Origin: Photobacterium swingsii
GTDB taxonomy: Bacteria; Pseudomonadota; Gammaproteobacteria; Enterobacterales; Vibrionaceae
Direction: 5' to 3'
Length of the DNA stretch: 64,000 bases
Assembly: GCF_024346715.1 (NCBI RefSeq)
Contig: NZ_AP024852.1
Coordinates: 3,534,001 to 3,598,000, forward strand
The position numbers and the translations under genes are program-made. Positions within the stretch are counted from its first letter, which is position 1, and each line of letters starts with the position of its first letter. Positions 36,925-45,586 of this stretch are shown piece by piece. The notes beneath the pieces are model-generated. The model did no database searches, was not told the DNA's origin, and saw nothing but the letters and a program-made list of their open reading frames with translations.

Positions 36925-37890
36925 TTGCAGATCGGTCCTTATCAACTTAAAAACCAGTTAATTGTCGCGCCAATGGCGGGTGTGACCGATCGTCCGTTTC
37001 GTGAGCTATGTCTCCGTTACGGTGCGGGAATGGCAGTCAGTGAAATGATGTCATCGAATCCAGATCTCTGGAAAACGGCTAAATCTCAGAACCGTATGGT
37101 TCACGAAGGCGAATCGGGGATCCGTTCAGTACAAATTGCTGGCGCCGATCCAAAATTGATGGCCGAAGCAGCTCAATTCAGCGTTGAAAATGGTGCGCAA
37201 ATCATCGACATCAACATGGGTTGTCCAGCGAAAAAGGTCAACAAGAAGCTGGCAGGGTCTGCCCTGTTACAGTACCCCGCGATTATCGAAGACATTCTTC
37301 GTACCGTGGTCGATGCCGTCGATGTCCCTGTTACGTTAAAAACACGTACAGGTTGGGATCTGGAAAACCGTAACTGTGTCGATATCGCAAAAATGGCCGA
37401 GCAATGCGGCATTCAGGCACTGGCCCTTCACGGCCGAACAAAAGCCTGCATGTACAAAGGCGAGGCAGAATATGAATACATCAGAGCAGCGAAACAAGCG
37501 GTGTCTATTCCCGTGATCGCTAACGGTGATATCGATTCACCCGAAAAAGCACGCTTTGTACTCGACTATACGGGTGCCGATGCTTTGATGATTGGCCGAC
37601 CTGCACAAGGGCGTCCGTGGATTTTTCGCGAAATCCATCATTACTTAACAACCGGTGAACACTTACCTTCCCCAGCAATGGCAGAAGTGAGTGAAATCAT
37701 GTTGGGCCATGTTCAAGAACTCCACCGTTTCTACGGAGAGTACTTAGGGTTGCGCATTGCACGTAAACACGTGTCTTGGTACTTAAAAGAACATGCACCA
37801 GCAGGCGATTTTCGCCGGACCTTCAACGCTATCGAGGATGCCCAACAGCAAATCGATGCGCTGCAAGGCTACTTCGAAAACGTTGCATAA
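36925..37890 (+). CDS. dusB: tRNA-dihydrouridine synthase B
   Basis: A 321-residue flavoenzyme reducing uridine in the tRNA D-loop. The start is taken as TTG at 36925, with AGGTG 8 nt upstream, giving [23 protein letters not shown], collinear with E. coli DusB and the same length. The in-frame ATG at 36844 lies upstream of the -35 box and so would not be in the mRNA. The FMN barrel has [16 protein letters not shown]; the catalytic Cys100 is in [20 protein letters not shown]. It is co-transcribed with fis 23 bp later. Confidence 0.93.
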   Translation: MQIGPYQLKNQLIVAPMAGVTDRPFRELCLRYGAGMAVSEMMSSNPDLWKTAKSQNRMVHEGESGIRSVQIAGADPKLMAEAAQFSVENGAQIIDINMGCPAKKVNKKLAGSALLQYPAIIEDILRTVVDAVDVPVTLKTRTGWDLENRNCVDIAKMAEQCGIQALALHGRTKACMYKGEAEYEYIRAAKQAVSIPVIANGDIDSPEKARFVLDYTGADALMIGRPAQGRPWIFREIHHYLTTGEHLPSPAMAEVSEIMLGHVQELHRFYGEYLGLRIARKHVSWYLKEHAPAGDFRRTFNAIEDAQQQIDALQGYFENVA

Positions 37891-37913
37891 ATATTAGAAG
37901 AGCTTACAGAATT

Positions 37914-38210
37914 ATGTTCGAACAAAATCTGACTTCCGAAGCACTAACAGTAACAACTGTAACTTCACAAGACCAAATCACACAGAAACCACTACGTGAC
38001 TCTGTGAAAGCATCACTTAAAAACTACCTTGCTCAACTAAATGGTCAAGAAGTCGATGATCTGTACGAGCTAGTACTTGCTGAAGTTGAGCAACCACTAC
38101 TAGACACTATCATGCAGTACACACGCGGTAACCAAACGCGTGCAGCAACCATGATGGGTATCAACCGTGGTACTCTTCGCAAGAAGCTTAAAAAATACGG
38201 CATGAACTAA
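37914..38210 (+). CDS. fis: DNA-binding protein Fis
   Basis: A 98-residue nucleoid protein, the exact E. coli length. The C-terminal helix-turn-helix [20 protein letters not shown] then KKLKKYGMN is nearly identical to the enterobacterial protein. Fis bends DNA, activates rRNA promoters and is a fast-growth signal. It shares the dusB promoter and is followed by a terminator. Confidence 0.98.
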   Translation: MFEQNLTSEALTVTTVTSQDQITQKPLRDSVKASLKNYLAQLNGQEVDDLYELVLAEVEQPLLDTIMQYTRGNQTRAATMMGINRGTLRKKLKKYGMN

Positions 38211-38233
38211 TTTAATAGTTTTGCTATTTTTTC

Positions 38234-38264
38234 AAAAAGCCCTGCTCAATGAGCGGGGCTTTTT
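38234..38264 (+). terminator. Terminator after fis
   Basis: AAAAAGCCCTGCTC - AAT - GAGCGGGGCTTTTT; a long stem with one G-U pair and a U-run. Confidence 0.93.
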
Positions 38265-38279
38265 GTATTGTAGTCAACG

Positions 38280-38582
38280 TTATGCTTCGTTTGGATAGAG
38301 TGTGGTGAAGTGCTCTACGTCAGGGAAGTTTTCATAGAAGTGATGAAGCAATTCACGCCATTGTTGGTATTCCGCTGACTGGCGAAACCCCACTTGATGA
38401 TCAGCCAATGTTTCCCAATTCACCAACAACAGATAGCGATTGTCTTTCTCGATACACTTTTGCAGTTGGTGCGAAAGGTAACCACTCATCCCACTAACTA
38501 TTTGCTGAGCCTCAGCAAAAGCGGTTTCAAATGCAGCTTGCTGTCCTTGCTTTACATCCAATAACGCAACTTCCAATATCAT
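38280..38582 (-). CDS. Antibiotic-biosynthesis-monooxygenase (ABM) fold protein
   Basis: A 100-residue ABM-type ferredoxin-like protein. It starts MILEVALLDVKQGQQAAFET, with YLLLVNWETLADHQVGFRQS and WRELLHHFYENFPDVEHFTT as the family core. Members oxidise small aromatic or haem-like substrates or act as stress proteins, so no substrate can be assigned. It lies after the fis terminator on the opposite strand. Confidence 0.82.
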   Translation of the reverse strand: MILEVALLDVKQGQQAAFETAFAEAQQIVSGMSGYLSHQLQKCIEKDNRYLLLVNWETLADHQVGFRQSAEYQQWRELLHHFYENFPDVEHFTTLYPNEA

Positions 38583-38616
38583 GTTTACTCCTAAGTTCCT
38601 GTCTCAAATTTCAGGC

Positions 38617-38643
38617 AAAAAAAAGCTCCGCCAACGCGAAGCT
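38617..38643 (-). terminator. Terminator after ppnP (minus strand)
   Basis: Stem with AGCTTCGC and GCGGAGCT arms (one G-U pair), 4-nt loop, followed on the minus strand by eight Ts. Confidence 0.85.
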
Positions 38644-38649
38644 CTTCCT

Positions 38650-38931
38650 TTATAAATAATCACATAAATAGGCGGTTGGCTCGACCACCTTTACCTCAAA
38701 GGCGGAATCACCCGGCACCTCAAAGCTGTCACCTGCACTGTATGTTTCCCATTCAACATGACCGGGCAATTTAACGATGAGTGCGCCCTTAACGACCGTC
38801 ATTTTCTCAGGGGCAGCAGTACCAAACTTATACTCTCCCGCCGCCATCACACCAACACTACAATGATCGCCTTGAGTCTCAAACCCAATCGACTTCACCT
38901 GACCATCAAAATATTCGTTATTTTTTAGCAT
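38650..38931 (-). CDS. ppnP: Pyrimidine/purine nucleoside phosphorylase PpnP
   Basis: A 93-residue small cupin (formerly DUF1255/YaiE) that phosphorolyses many nucleosides. It begins [20 protein letters not shown] and continues with [20 protein letters not shown] and [16 protein letters not shown], matching the family over its whole length. It is a single-gene unit with its own terminator. Confidence 0.94.
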   Translation of the reverse strand: MLKNNEYFDGQVKSIGFETQGDHCSVGVMAAGEYKFGTAAPEKMTVVKGALIVKLPGHVEWETYSAGDSFEVPGDSAFEVKVVEPTAYLCDYL

Positions 38932-39092
38932 GATAATCCCTATCTACAGCAATTCATTCACCTGAAATTACCACAGTTATTTGGCTTTCACTAGCAAGAC
39001 TGAAGTAAAGCGATGAACAATCTAAGGGTTTTTTAATCGCAATATTTCGATACACTATGCGCAATAGTCACTCGTAAATTGGATAAACAGTT

Positions 39093-39302
39093 ATGAAAAA
39101 AGCAATCCTGTTGGTTGCAGCAATCAGTAGCCTAGTTTTAATGGGTTGTTCTGCACAAGAAAAACAAGGTATTAAAGACGGCTTCCGAGATATTGGCCAT
39201 GCGACCCGTGACGCAACGAAAGCAACGGGCCACTTTTTCCGTGACACCACTAAAGATGCCATCGAAAATGCCAAAGAAGCGACGTCATCAGAAGAAGGCT
39301 AA
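39093..39302 (+). CDS. Small predicted lipoprotein
   Basis: A 69-residue protein with signal peptide MKKAILLVAAISSLVLMGC (lipobox LMGC, Cys19) followed by a short, highly charged, probably helical tail with an RDxxxAT-type repeat (GHATRDATKATGHFFRDTTK). No known family. It is similar in style to entericidin-like or stress lipoproteins. Its stop overlaps the convergent zntR stop. Confidence 0.78.
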   Translation: MKKAILLVAAISSLVLMGCSAQEKQGIKDGFRDIGHATRDATKATGHFFRDTTKDAIENAKEATSSEEG

Positions 39303-39772
39303 TCAGCCTTTTCCTTGCGACATTGCCCTGCACAGCAGACTTCTGTCGGGGCCTTTTCCTGCCCATCCTGATGATCCCCCAACGCCTCTAAGATCGAACA
39401 GTGACTCGCGTTATCATCATCATGGCCACAACAGGCATCATTGATCTTCTTTAGCGCCACGCGAATCCGACTTAACTCAGCAATTTTGGTATCCACTTCT
39501 TCTAGCTTGGCTTGGGTGATGGCTTTCACTTCCGCACAACTATGCTGGCTGGCCTCTAAGCGAATATCGAGCAACTCTCGAATTTCATCTAAACTCAAAC
39601 CAACGGCTTTAGAGCGCATGATGAATTTCACTCGCGACAAATTTTCTTCACTATAAAGCCGATAACCACTATCACTGCGCCCAGCCGGTTGTAATAACCC
39701 GTTCTTTTCATAAAACCTTAGCGTATCGCTACTTACCCCAGAGCGTTTGGCCAGCTGACCAATTAAATACAT
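39299..39772 (-). CDS. zntR: Zn(II)-responsive MerR-type regulator ZntR
   Basis: A 157-residue MerR-family regulator. The N-terminal helix-turn-helix begins MYLIGQLAKRSGVSSDTLRF, with a dimerisation helix from about residue 80. Zinc ligands match ZntR: Cys79, Cys114-Cys115 in DACCGHDDD, and Cys125. The tail is longer than in E. coli and adds Cys pairs (VCCAGQC). It activates a zinc exporter gene, which is not in this window. It converges on the lipoprotein gene with overlapping stops. Confidence 0.92.
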   Translation of the reverse strand: MYLIGQLAKRSGVSSDTLRFYEKNGLLQPAGRSDSGYRLYSEENLSRVKFIMRSKAVGLSLDEIRELLDIRLEASQHSCAEVKAITQAKLEEVDTKIAELSRIRVALKKINDACCGHDDDNASHCSILEALGDHQDGQEKAPTEVCCAGQCRKEKAD

Positions 39773-39814
39773 CTTTCTCTCCTTTCCTCACAAAGTATCC
39801 GTGGAAACCGCAAG

Positions 39815-39850
39815 GCAAACGTTTGCGCAACAGATGAAATCATGTAAAAT
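39815..39850 (+). promoter_or_regulatory. PurR operator and promoter of purH
   Basis: GCAAACGTTTGC at 39815-39826 is the perfect core of the PurR operator. It overlaps a weak -35 (TTTGCG 39822-39827) placed 17 bp from the -10 TAAAAT (39845-39850). Purine repression of purHD as in E. coli is inferred. Confidence 0.85.
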
Positions 39851-39882
39851 ACGCCTCATCAACCTATCACGCCATTAAATGA

Positions 39883-39966
39883 CTCGGCACTACGCGATTT
39901 TAGCCGAGGATATTTCCCAAAACCAAACTATGGCTAATCTGCAGCTTAGTTTTGGAAAATATCCTA
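39883..39966 (+). ncRNA. Structured purH 5' leader (two hairpins)
   Basis: Hairpin 1 pairs CTCGGC (39883-39888) with GCCGAG (39903-39908). Hairpin 2 pairs 39907-39923 with 39949-39965: 16 of 17 positions pair, with a single C-A mismatch at 39916/39956. Its apical part has a further GCT/AGC helix. The two share positions 39907-39908. No U-run follows, so it is not a plain terminator. It lies between the predicted transcription start and the purH ATG. No known RNA family was recognised. Confidence 0.55.
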
Positions 39967-39994
39967 TCCCCGTGTATTGAAAGAGATGCTTGCA

Positions 39995-41587
39995 ATGGAA
40001 AACGCTCGTCCTATCCGCCGTGCGCTAATTAGCGTATCAGACAAAACTGGTATTGTAGAATTCGCGCAAGCGCTAACAAACCGTGGTGTTGATATCTTAT
40101 CAACTGGCGGCACTGCTCGCCTACTTGCTGAGCAAGGTATCAAAGTTACTGAAGTTTCTGATTACACTGGTTTCCCTGAAATGATGGATGGCCGTGTTAA
40201 AACCCTTCACCCGAAAGTACACGGCGGTGTATTAGGCCGTCGCGGCCAAGATGACGCAGTGATGGAGCAACACGGTATCAACCCTATCGATATGGTGGTC
40301 GTGAACCTTTACCCATTCGCTGAAACCGTCGCCAAAGAAGGCTGTACCCTAGCGGATGCTGTTGAGAATATCGATATCGGTGGCCCGACTATGGTGCGCT
40401 CAGCAGCGAAAAACAACAAAGATGTAGCGATTGTGGTTAACGCGCATGATTACGACCGTGTTATCACGGAAATGGATGCGAACGAAAGCTCTCTAACGCT
40501 AGCGACTCGCTTCGATCTGGCTATCGCAGCATTCGAGCACACAGCGTCTTACGACGGCATGATCGCGAACTACTTCGGTACTATGGTGCCATCGTACGGC
40601 GACAATAAAGAAGGTGATGAGGCATCGAAATTCCCTCGTACCTTCAACCAACAGTTCGAGAAAAAACAAGACATGCGCTACGGTGAAAACAGCCACCAAG
40701 CCGCAGCTTTCTATGTTGAAGCAAATCCTGAAGAAGCATCGGTTTCCACCGCCCGTCAAATCCAAGGTAAAGCACTTTCATACAACAACATCGCGGATAC
40801 GGATGCAGCACTTGAGTGCGTTAAAGAATTCGACCTTCCCGCGTGTGTGATTGTAAAACATGCTAACCCTTGTGGTGTGGCGCTAGGCGATAACATTTTG
40901 GAAGCGTACGACCGCGCATACAAAACCGACCCTACGTCAGCATTTGGCGGCATTATTGCATTCAACCGTGAACTAGACGCGGCAACAGCAACGGCTATCA
41001 CTGAGCGTCAATTCGTTGAAGTCATTATTGCTCCTTCTGTGTCTGCTGAAGCGGTGGGCATAGTGGCAGCGAAGAAAAACCTACGTCTACTTGAATGTGG
41101 TGAGTGGACAACTAAAACGACGGGCTTCGATGTTAAGCGCGTTAATGGCGGCCTGCTGGTACAAGACCGTGATCAAGGCATGGTTAATAAAGATGACCTT
41201 AAAGTAGTCTCTAAACGTACCCCTAATGCTGATGAGCTGCGTGATGCACTGTTTTGTTGGAAAGTAGCAAAATACGTGAAATCAAACGCGATTGTTTATG
41301 CAAAAGGCAACATGACTATCGGTGTCGGTGCTGGCCAAATGAGCCGTGTTTACTCTGCGAAAATCGCAGGTATCAAAGCAGCTGATGAAAACCTAGAAGT
41401 TGCAGGTAGCGTGATGGCATCAGATGCCTTCTTCCCATTCCGCGATGGTATTGATGCAGCCGCAGAAGCAGGAATCACTTGTGTGATTCAGCCTGGTGGC
41501 TCAATGCGTGATGACGAAGTGATTGCCGCTGCCGACGAACATGGTATGGCGATGGTATTTACAGGTATGCGCCACTTCCGCCACTAA
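39995..41587 (+). CDS. purH: Bifunctional AICAR formyltransferase / IMP cyclohydrolase
   Basis: A 530-residue enzyme performing the last two steps of IMP synthesis. The chosen ATG gives [20 protein letters not shown], collinear with E. coli PurH (529 residues). The N-terminal IMP cyclohydrolase/MGS-like domain has [20 protein letters not shown] and [18 protein letters not shown]. The C-terminal transformylase has the KHANPCGVA and [19 protein letters not shown] segments. A PurR box lies upstream. purD follows after 218 bp. Confidence 0.97.
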   Translation: MENARPIRRALISVSDKTGIVEFAQALTNRGVDILSTGGTARLLAEQGIKVTEVSDYTGFPEMMDGRVKTLHPKVHGGVLGRRGQDDAVMEQHGINPIDMVVVNLYPFAETVAKEGCTLADAVENIDIGGPTMVRSAAKNNKDVAIVVNAHDYDRVITEMDANESSLTLATRFDLAIAAFEHTASYDGMIANYFGTMVPSYGDNKEGDEASKFPRTFNQQFEKKQDMRYGENSHQAAAFYVEANPEEASVSTARQIQGKALSYNNIADTDAALECVKEFDLPACVIVKHANPCGVALGDNILEAYDRAYKTDPTSAFGGIIAFNRELDAATATAITERQFVEVIIAPSVSAEAVGIVAAKKNLRLLECGEWTTKTTGFDVKRVNGGLLVQDRDQGMVNKDDLKVVSKRTPNADELRDALFCWKVAKYVKSNAIVYAKGNMTIGVGAGQMSRVYSAKIAGIKAADENLEVAGSVMASDAFFPFRDGIDAAAEAGITCVIQPGGSMRDDEVIAAADEHGMAMVFTGMRHFRH

Positions 41588-41805
41588 TTTTCTCATCGTA
41601 CTTAGCATTGTGGTGGTGTTAACTGCTTTCACCAACTACGTTGAGCAAAACTGATAATTTTGTTTTTTTAAATATTTCGATATTTGAAATACGTTAGAGC
41701 AAGTCAGTGGCTTTAGTTTAAGGAAAACACGCTCACTTATGACCATAAGTGAGCGTGTTTGACACAGAAATAGAGACACTGACGCAGCTATAAGGATTTT
41801 AAAAC
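41588..41805 (+). other. purH-purD intergenic region with long palindrome
   Basis: A 218-bp spacer, wider than usual for this pair. It contains AAATAT-TTCG-ATATTT at 41670-41685 and a perfect 17-bp inverted repeat with arms 41725-41741 (AAACACGCTCACTTATG) and 41744-41760. Only three Ts follow the second, so it is a doubtful terminator; it may be a processing or binding site. Confidence 0.55.
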
Positions 41806-43095
41806 ATGAATGTATTGATCATTGGCGCAGGCGGTCGTGAACACGCTTTAGGCTGGAAAGCCGCTCAGAACCCAAATGTTGAAACCGTCTTTGTTGCACC
41901 TGGTAATGCAGGCACAGCGCTTGAGCCTAAACTAGAAAATGTGGCAATTGGTGTTGAAGACATTGAGGAATTGGTCGCATTTGCCAAAGAAAAAGCCATT
42001 GAACTCACGATTGTTGGTCCTGAAGCTCCTTTAGTGATTGGTGTCGTTGACGCCTTCCGTGAAGCAGGTCTTCCAATTTTTGGCCCAACTCAAGCGGCTG
42101 CGCAACTTGAAGGCTCTAAAGCATTCACTAAAGACTTCCTAGCTCGCCATGGTATTCCTACAGGTTCTTACGCAAACTTCACTGAGATTGAGCCTGCGAT
42201 CGCTTACGTTCGCGAGCAAGGCGCACCAATCGTAGTGAAAGCTGACGGCCTTGCGGCAGGTAAAGGCGTTATCGTTGCCATGACCCTGACTGAAGCAGAA
42301 GATGCAATCAAAGACATGCTAGCGGGTAATGCATTTGGGGAAGCGGGTAGCCGCGTGGTTATCGAAGAATTCCTAGAAGGCGAAGAAGCGAGCTTCATCG
42401 TGATGGTTGATGGTGCAAGCGTATTGCCGATGGCCACCAGCCAAGACCACAAGCGTGTTGGCGACAAAGACACAGGCCCTAACACTGGCGGCATGGGAGC
42501 TTACTCACCAGCACCTGTGGTAACGCCTGAAATCCACAATCGTATTTTGGAAGAAGTTATCTACCCAACGGTACGTGGTATGGATGCAGAAGGTGCACCA
42601 TACACAGGTTTCCTTTATGCCGGTCTAATGATCGATGCTGACGGCACACCTAAGGTTATCGAATACAACTGCCGCTTCGGCGATCCAGAAACCCAACCTA
42701 TCATGATGCGTATGGAGTCTGACCTTGTTGAACTTTGCCTAATGGCGATCGATGAGAAGCTAGACCAAGCGGAATCTAAGTGGGATCCACGCGCTTCTAT
42801 CGGAGTGGTATTGGCGGCAGGTGGCTACCCAGCTGATTACGCCAAAGGTGATGTGATTTCACTGCCAGCAGGCGAGACTGAAGGCCAAAAGATTTTCCAT
42901 GCGGGGACGGCAAACAACGAAACGGGCAGTGTAGTGACCAACGGTGGTCGTGTACTTTGTGCTACTGCACTCGGTAACAGTGTTTCTGAGGCTCAGGAGC
43001 GTGCTTACGCGCTAACCAAGCAAGTAAGCTGGAATGGCATGTTCCATCGTAACGACATCGGTTACCGTGCGATTGAGCGCGAAAATAACCAATAG
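41806..43095 (+). CDS. purD: Phosphoribosylamine-glycine ligase
   Basis: A 429-residue ATP-grasp enzyme for the second step of purine synthesis (GAR synthesis). It begins MNVLIIGAGGREHALGWKAA. The ATP-grasp region has VVKADGLAAGKGVIVA and ATSQDHKRVGDKDTGPNTGG. Metal-binding residues are in IEYNCRFGDPETQP. It is in the purHD arrangement and followed by a terminator shared with the next convergent gene. Confidence 0.97.
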   Translation: MNVLIIGAGGREHALGWKAAQNPNVETVFVAPGNAGTALEPKLENVAIGVEDIEELVAFAKEKAIELTIVGPEAPLVIGVVDAFREAGLPIFGPTQAAAQLEGSKAFTKDFLARHGIPTGSYANFTEIEPAIAYVREQGAPIVVKADGLAAGKGVIVAMTLTEAEDAIKDMLAGNAFGEAGSRVVIEEFLEGEEASFIVMVDGASVLPMATSQDHKRVGDKDTGPNTGGMGAYSPAPVVTPEIHNRILEEVIYPTVRGMDAEGAPYTGFLYAGLMIDADGTPKVIEYNCRFGDPETQPIMMRMESDLVELCLMAIDEKLDQAESKWDPRASIGVVLAAGGYPADYAKGDVISLPAGETEGQKIFHAGTANNETGSVVTNGGRVLCATALGNSVSEAQERAYALTKQVSWNGMFHRNDIGYRAIERENNQ

Positions 43096-43135
43096 CGATT
43101 TTCTACTCGCTCACAGCAGCTATCCACAGAGCATC

Positions 43136-43162
43136 AAAAAACGCGCCTAGTGCGCGTTTTTT
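43136..43162. terminator. Bidirectional terminator after purD
   Basis: AAAAAACGCGC - loop - GCGCGTTTTTT (stem flanked by A6 and T6), between convergent purD and the DUF1481 gene. Confidence 0.9.
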
Positions 43163-43186
43163 ATTCGCTCTTATTTGATGACAAAT

Positions 43187-43882
43187 TTACTCAGCGATCG
43201 GTGGGGGAACTAAACAACTGCCACCTTCTTGTAGCAACAGCAATTCAGTCGCCGTCACTTCATTCCGGCGAACTTTACCGACAACAGCAATAAAATAGCC
43301 TCCCTGCGGCGCTGCTAACTGTTTATTCAAGTGATCAGGTAGTGCTGGTGTAAAGGTCACTTTCAGCGCCTTACCATCATCACAGCGTACTAAGGTGCCA
43401 TCACGCCACTGACCTTGAACTAAACGTTGCCCCTCTTTATTTTGCGCCCTCATCGTACTCAAGGCACGCGCAGCCTGTTCGGTATAACGGTGCAGCTGAG
43501 TATCGGATAACGGCAATACGATATCGTCGACCAAATAGCGTTGGAAAACCGCTTTACCTTGGGTGTCATAGCGGACATGCAATGAGAAAGGTTTTACGCT
43601 ATCGCCTTGCAGCTGCTGCCCAGTGCGCTTTACTTCACGCAGTTTGCCAGCACGCCAACGATAAACAGATTCATAATCACCGTAATCGCCCATCCACACA
43701 TGTTCAGAGAGATCGATAGGACGATTCTGACGATGGGTATACCAATAAACAGATGTCGTGTCGCCAAGGGTTTGGCCACCAACCTGCGTCTCAATTTGCG
43801 TGACGGGATTATCAGGGATGTTGGTTGATTCACAACCGGCAAGCAGAAACGATGAGAGGAGAAAAAGAAAAGATCGCTTCAT
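43187..43882 (-). CDS. DUF1481 lipoprotein (YjaH-like)
   Basis: A 231-residue predicted lipoprotein. The signal peptide MKRSFLFLLSSFLLAGC ends in a lipobox (Cys17). The body includes VYWYTHRQNRPIDLSEHVWM and ends with LLLLQEGGSCLVPPP. It lies immediately downstream of hupA, the position of yjaH (DUF1481) in E. coli, which supports the family call. Function unknown; an envelope location is likely. Confidence 0.82.
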   Translation of the reverse strand: MKRSFLFLLSSFLLAGCESTNIPDNPVTQIETQVGGQTLGDTTSVYWYTHRQNRPIDLSEHVWMGDYGDYESVYRWRAGKLREVKRTGQQLQGDSVKPFSLHVRYDTQGKAVFQRYLVDDIVLPLSDTQLHRYTEQAARALSTMRAQNKEGQRLVQGQWRDGTLVRCDDGKALKVTFTPALPDHLNKQLAAPQGGYFIAVVGKVRRNEVTATELLLLQEGGSCLVPPPIAE

Positions 43883-43887
43883 AAAAG

Positions 43888-43920
43888 AAAAACTCCGCCA
43901 GAATAAGGATACTGGCGGAG
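43888..43920 (-). terminator. Terminator after hupA
   Basis: Perfect stem CTCCGCCAG / CTGGCGGAG (43912-43920 and 43893-43901), 10-nt loop, followed on the minus strand by five Ts. It lies between hupA and the DUF1481 gene, so the latter is reached by readthrough or its own promoter. Confidence 0.87.
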
Positions 43921-43926
43921 TATAGA

Positions 43927-44199
43927 TTATTTCACTGCGTCTTTCAGTGCTTTACCAGAAACGAATGCAGGAACATTTGCTGCTGCAATTTGAATCTCTT
44001 GACCCGTTTGTGGGTTACGACCAGTGCGAGCTGCACGGTGGTTCACTTTGAACGTACCAAAGCCAATAAGTTGAACTTGGTCGCCTTCTTTAAGCGCGTC
44101 AGTAATGCCCTCAAGTGTTGACTCTAGTGCAGCTTTAGCTTGAGCTTTAGAAAGATCCGCTTTTTCTGCGATCAGGTCAATCAGTTGGGTCTTGTTCAT
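43927..44199 (-). CDS. hupA: DNA-binding protein HU-alpha
   Basis: A 90-residue nucleoid protein, the exact family length. It begins [20 protein letters not shown], with [20 protein letters not shown] then [20 protein letters not shown] as the DNA-binding arm region. Gene order (DUF1481 next to it and yjaG nearby) marks it as HU-alpha rather than HU-beta. Confidence 0.97.
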   Translation of the reverse strand: MNKTQLIDLIAEKADLSKAQAKAALESTLEGITDALKEGDQVQLIGFGTFKVNHRAARTGRNPQTGQEIQIAAANVPAFVSGKALKDAVK

Positions 44200-44424
44200 T
44201 TGGTGTCCCTTCTAAGGTTTTTCTTCAGACGCATCAACTCTAATTCAAAAGAAGCCTTTGTGGCAAAGGTTTGTCAGCCATCATTTGCTTAGATGCAGAC
44301 TCTTTAACCATAAACTGAGCGCAAGTTCACAAAATGTTACGCATTTAACAAGTGAAATAATTGTATCTACTTCTCGCAAGGACGAATAATATAAACGTAG
44401 TCTATTAATAAAATGCAGGTAACC

Positions 44425-45480
44425 ATGTTACTCCTTACGATTTACATCGCAGTTGCGATTGGTGTTTCGTTTATATGTTCGGTGTTAGAAGCTGTTCTTT
44501 TGAGTATATCGCCAAGCTACATTGGCACATTGCGTCAACAAAACCACCCGGTGGCTCCTCGTTTAGCCGCCCTAAAAGACAATATTGATCGCCCACTGGC
44601 ATCAATCTTAACCTTGAATACCATTGCACATACCGTGGGTGCTGCCACTGCCGGTGCACAAGCTGCGATTGTATTTGGTAGCCAATGGCTAGGGGTTTTC
44701 TCAGCCTTCCTAACCTTCGCTATTTTATTATTTTCAGAAATCATTCCGAAAACCATCGGCGCAACATATTGGCGTCAACTGGCACCTATGTCAGCGACAG
44801 TCTTACGCTGGATGGTATGGGCATTAACGCCATTTGTTTGGGTGTCAGAGCAAATCACTCGTCGTTTGGCACACGGTCATGAAGCGCCTAAATTACGCGA
44901 TGAACTTTCCGCGATGGCGATGCTAGCCCGTGAATCTGGTGAGCTCGCAGAAGGGGAATCCAAAATACTGGCAAACTTGCTGGAGTTTCGTAACGTCAGC
45001 ATCACCAAAATCATGACACCACGCCCAGTGTTATTCCGTGTAGAAGCTGAGCAAACAATCAATGAGTTCTTAAGCGCACACAAAGATAGTCCGTTTTCAC
45101 GTCCGCTGGTTTACAGTGAGCAAAAAGACAATATTCTGGGTTTTGTGCACCGACTAGAGCTGTTTGCCGAAAGCCAAGCTGGTCGTGGTGGCCAAGAATT
45201 AGGTGCATTAATGCGCCCTATTCCTGTGGTGTTAAATACGGTGAGCGTCCCTACAGCCTTTGAGCGTTTAATGAAGGAACGCTCCCAGCTGGCATTGGTG
45301 GTCGATGAATACGGTACGGTTCAGGGCCTCGTCACCCTTGAAGATGTATTTGAAAGCCTAGTGGGTGAAGAAATTGTCGATGAAGCCGACACCAACACCG
45401 ACATGCAGCAATTGGCATTTCAACGCTGGGAACGCTGGAAAAAACTTCACGGTGTTATTGAAAGCAAAGACGAAGAATAA
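44425..45480 (+). CDS. CNNM/DUF21 membrane protein with CBS pair
   Basis: A 351-residue protein. The DUF21/CNNM transmembrane domain (about residues 1-180, four hydrophobic helices, with FICSVLEAVLLSISPSYIGT) is followed by two CBS domains (about 200-330; KIMTPRPVLFRVEAEQTINE and LALVVDEYGTVQGLVTLEDV). The CorC/HlyC C-terminal domain found in many paralogues is absent. The start at 44425 has AGGT 5 nt upstream; the ATG at 44413 is an alternative. The family includes magnesium and other cation transporters; substrate unproven. It is divergent from hupA. Confidence 0.88.
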   Translation: MLLLTIYIAVAIGVSFICSVLEAVLLSISPSYIGTLRQQNHPVAPRLAALKDNIDRPLASILTLNTIAHTVGAATAGAQAAIVFGSQWLGVFSAFLTFAILLFSEIIPKTIGATYWRQLAPMSATVLRWMVWALTPFVWVSEQITRRLAHGHEAPKLRDELSAMAMLARESGELAEGESKILANLLEFRNVSITKIMTPRPVLFRVEAEQTINEFLSAHKDSPFSRPLVYSEQKDNILGFVHRLELFAESQAGRGGQELGALMRPIPVVLNTVSVPTAFERLMKERSQLALVVDEYGTVQGLVTLEDVFESLVGEEIVDEADTNTDMQQLAFQRWERWKKLHGVIESKDEE

Positions 45481-45519
45481 GACAAGGTATAGCATGCTGC
45501 CATGCTGCTATCCGAAAAC

Positions 45520-45547
45520 AAAAAGGGACCTAACGGTCCCTTTTTTT
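45520..45547. terminator. Terminator after the CNNM gene
   Basis: AAAAAGGGACC - TAAC - GGTCCCTTTTTTT; A- and T-runs on both sides allow it to serve brnQ as well. Confidence 0.92.
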
Positions 45548-45586
45548 ACGTGCTTAACCTGCCAGTTGGCCTCTTTACATCACTCA

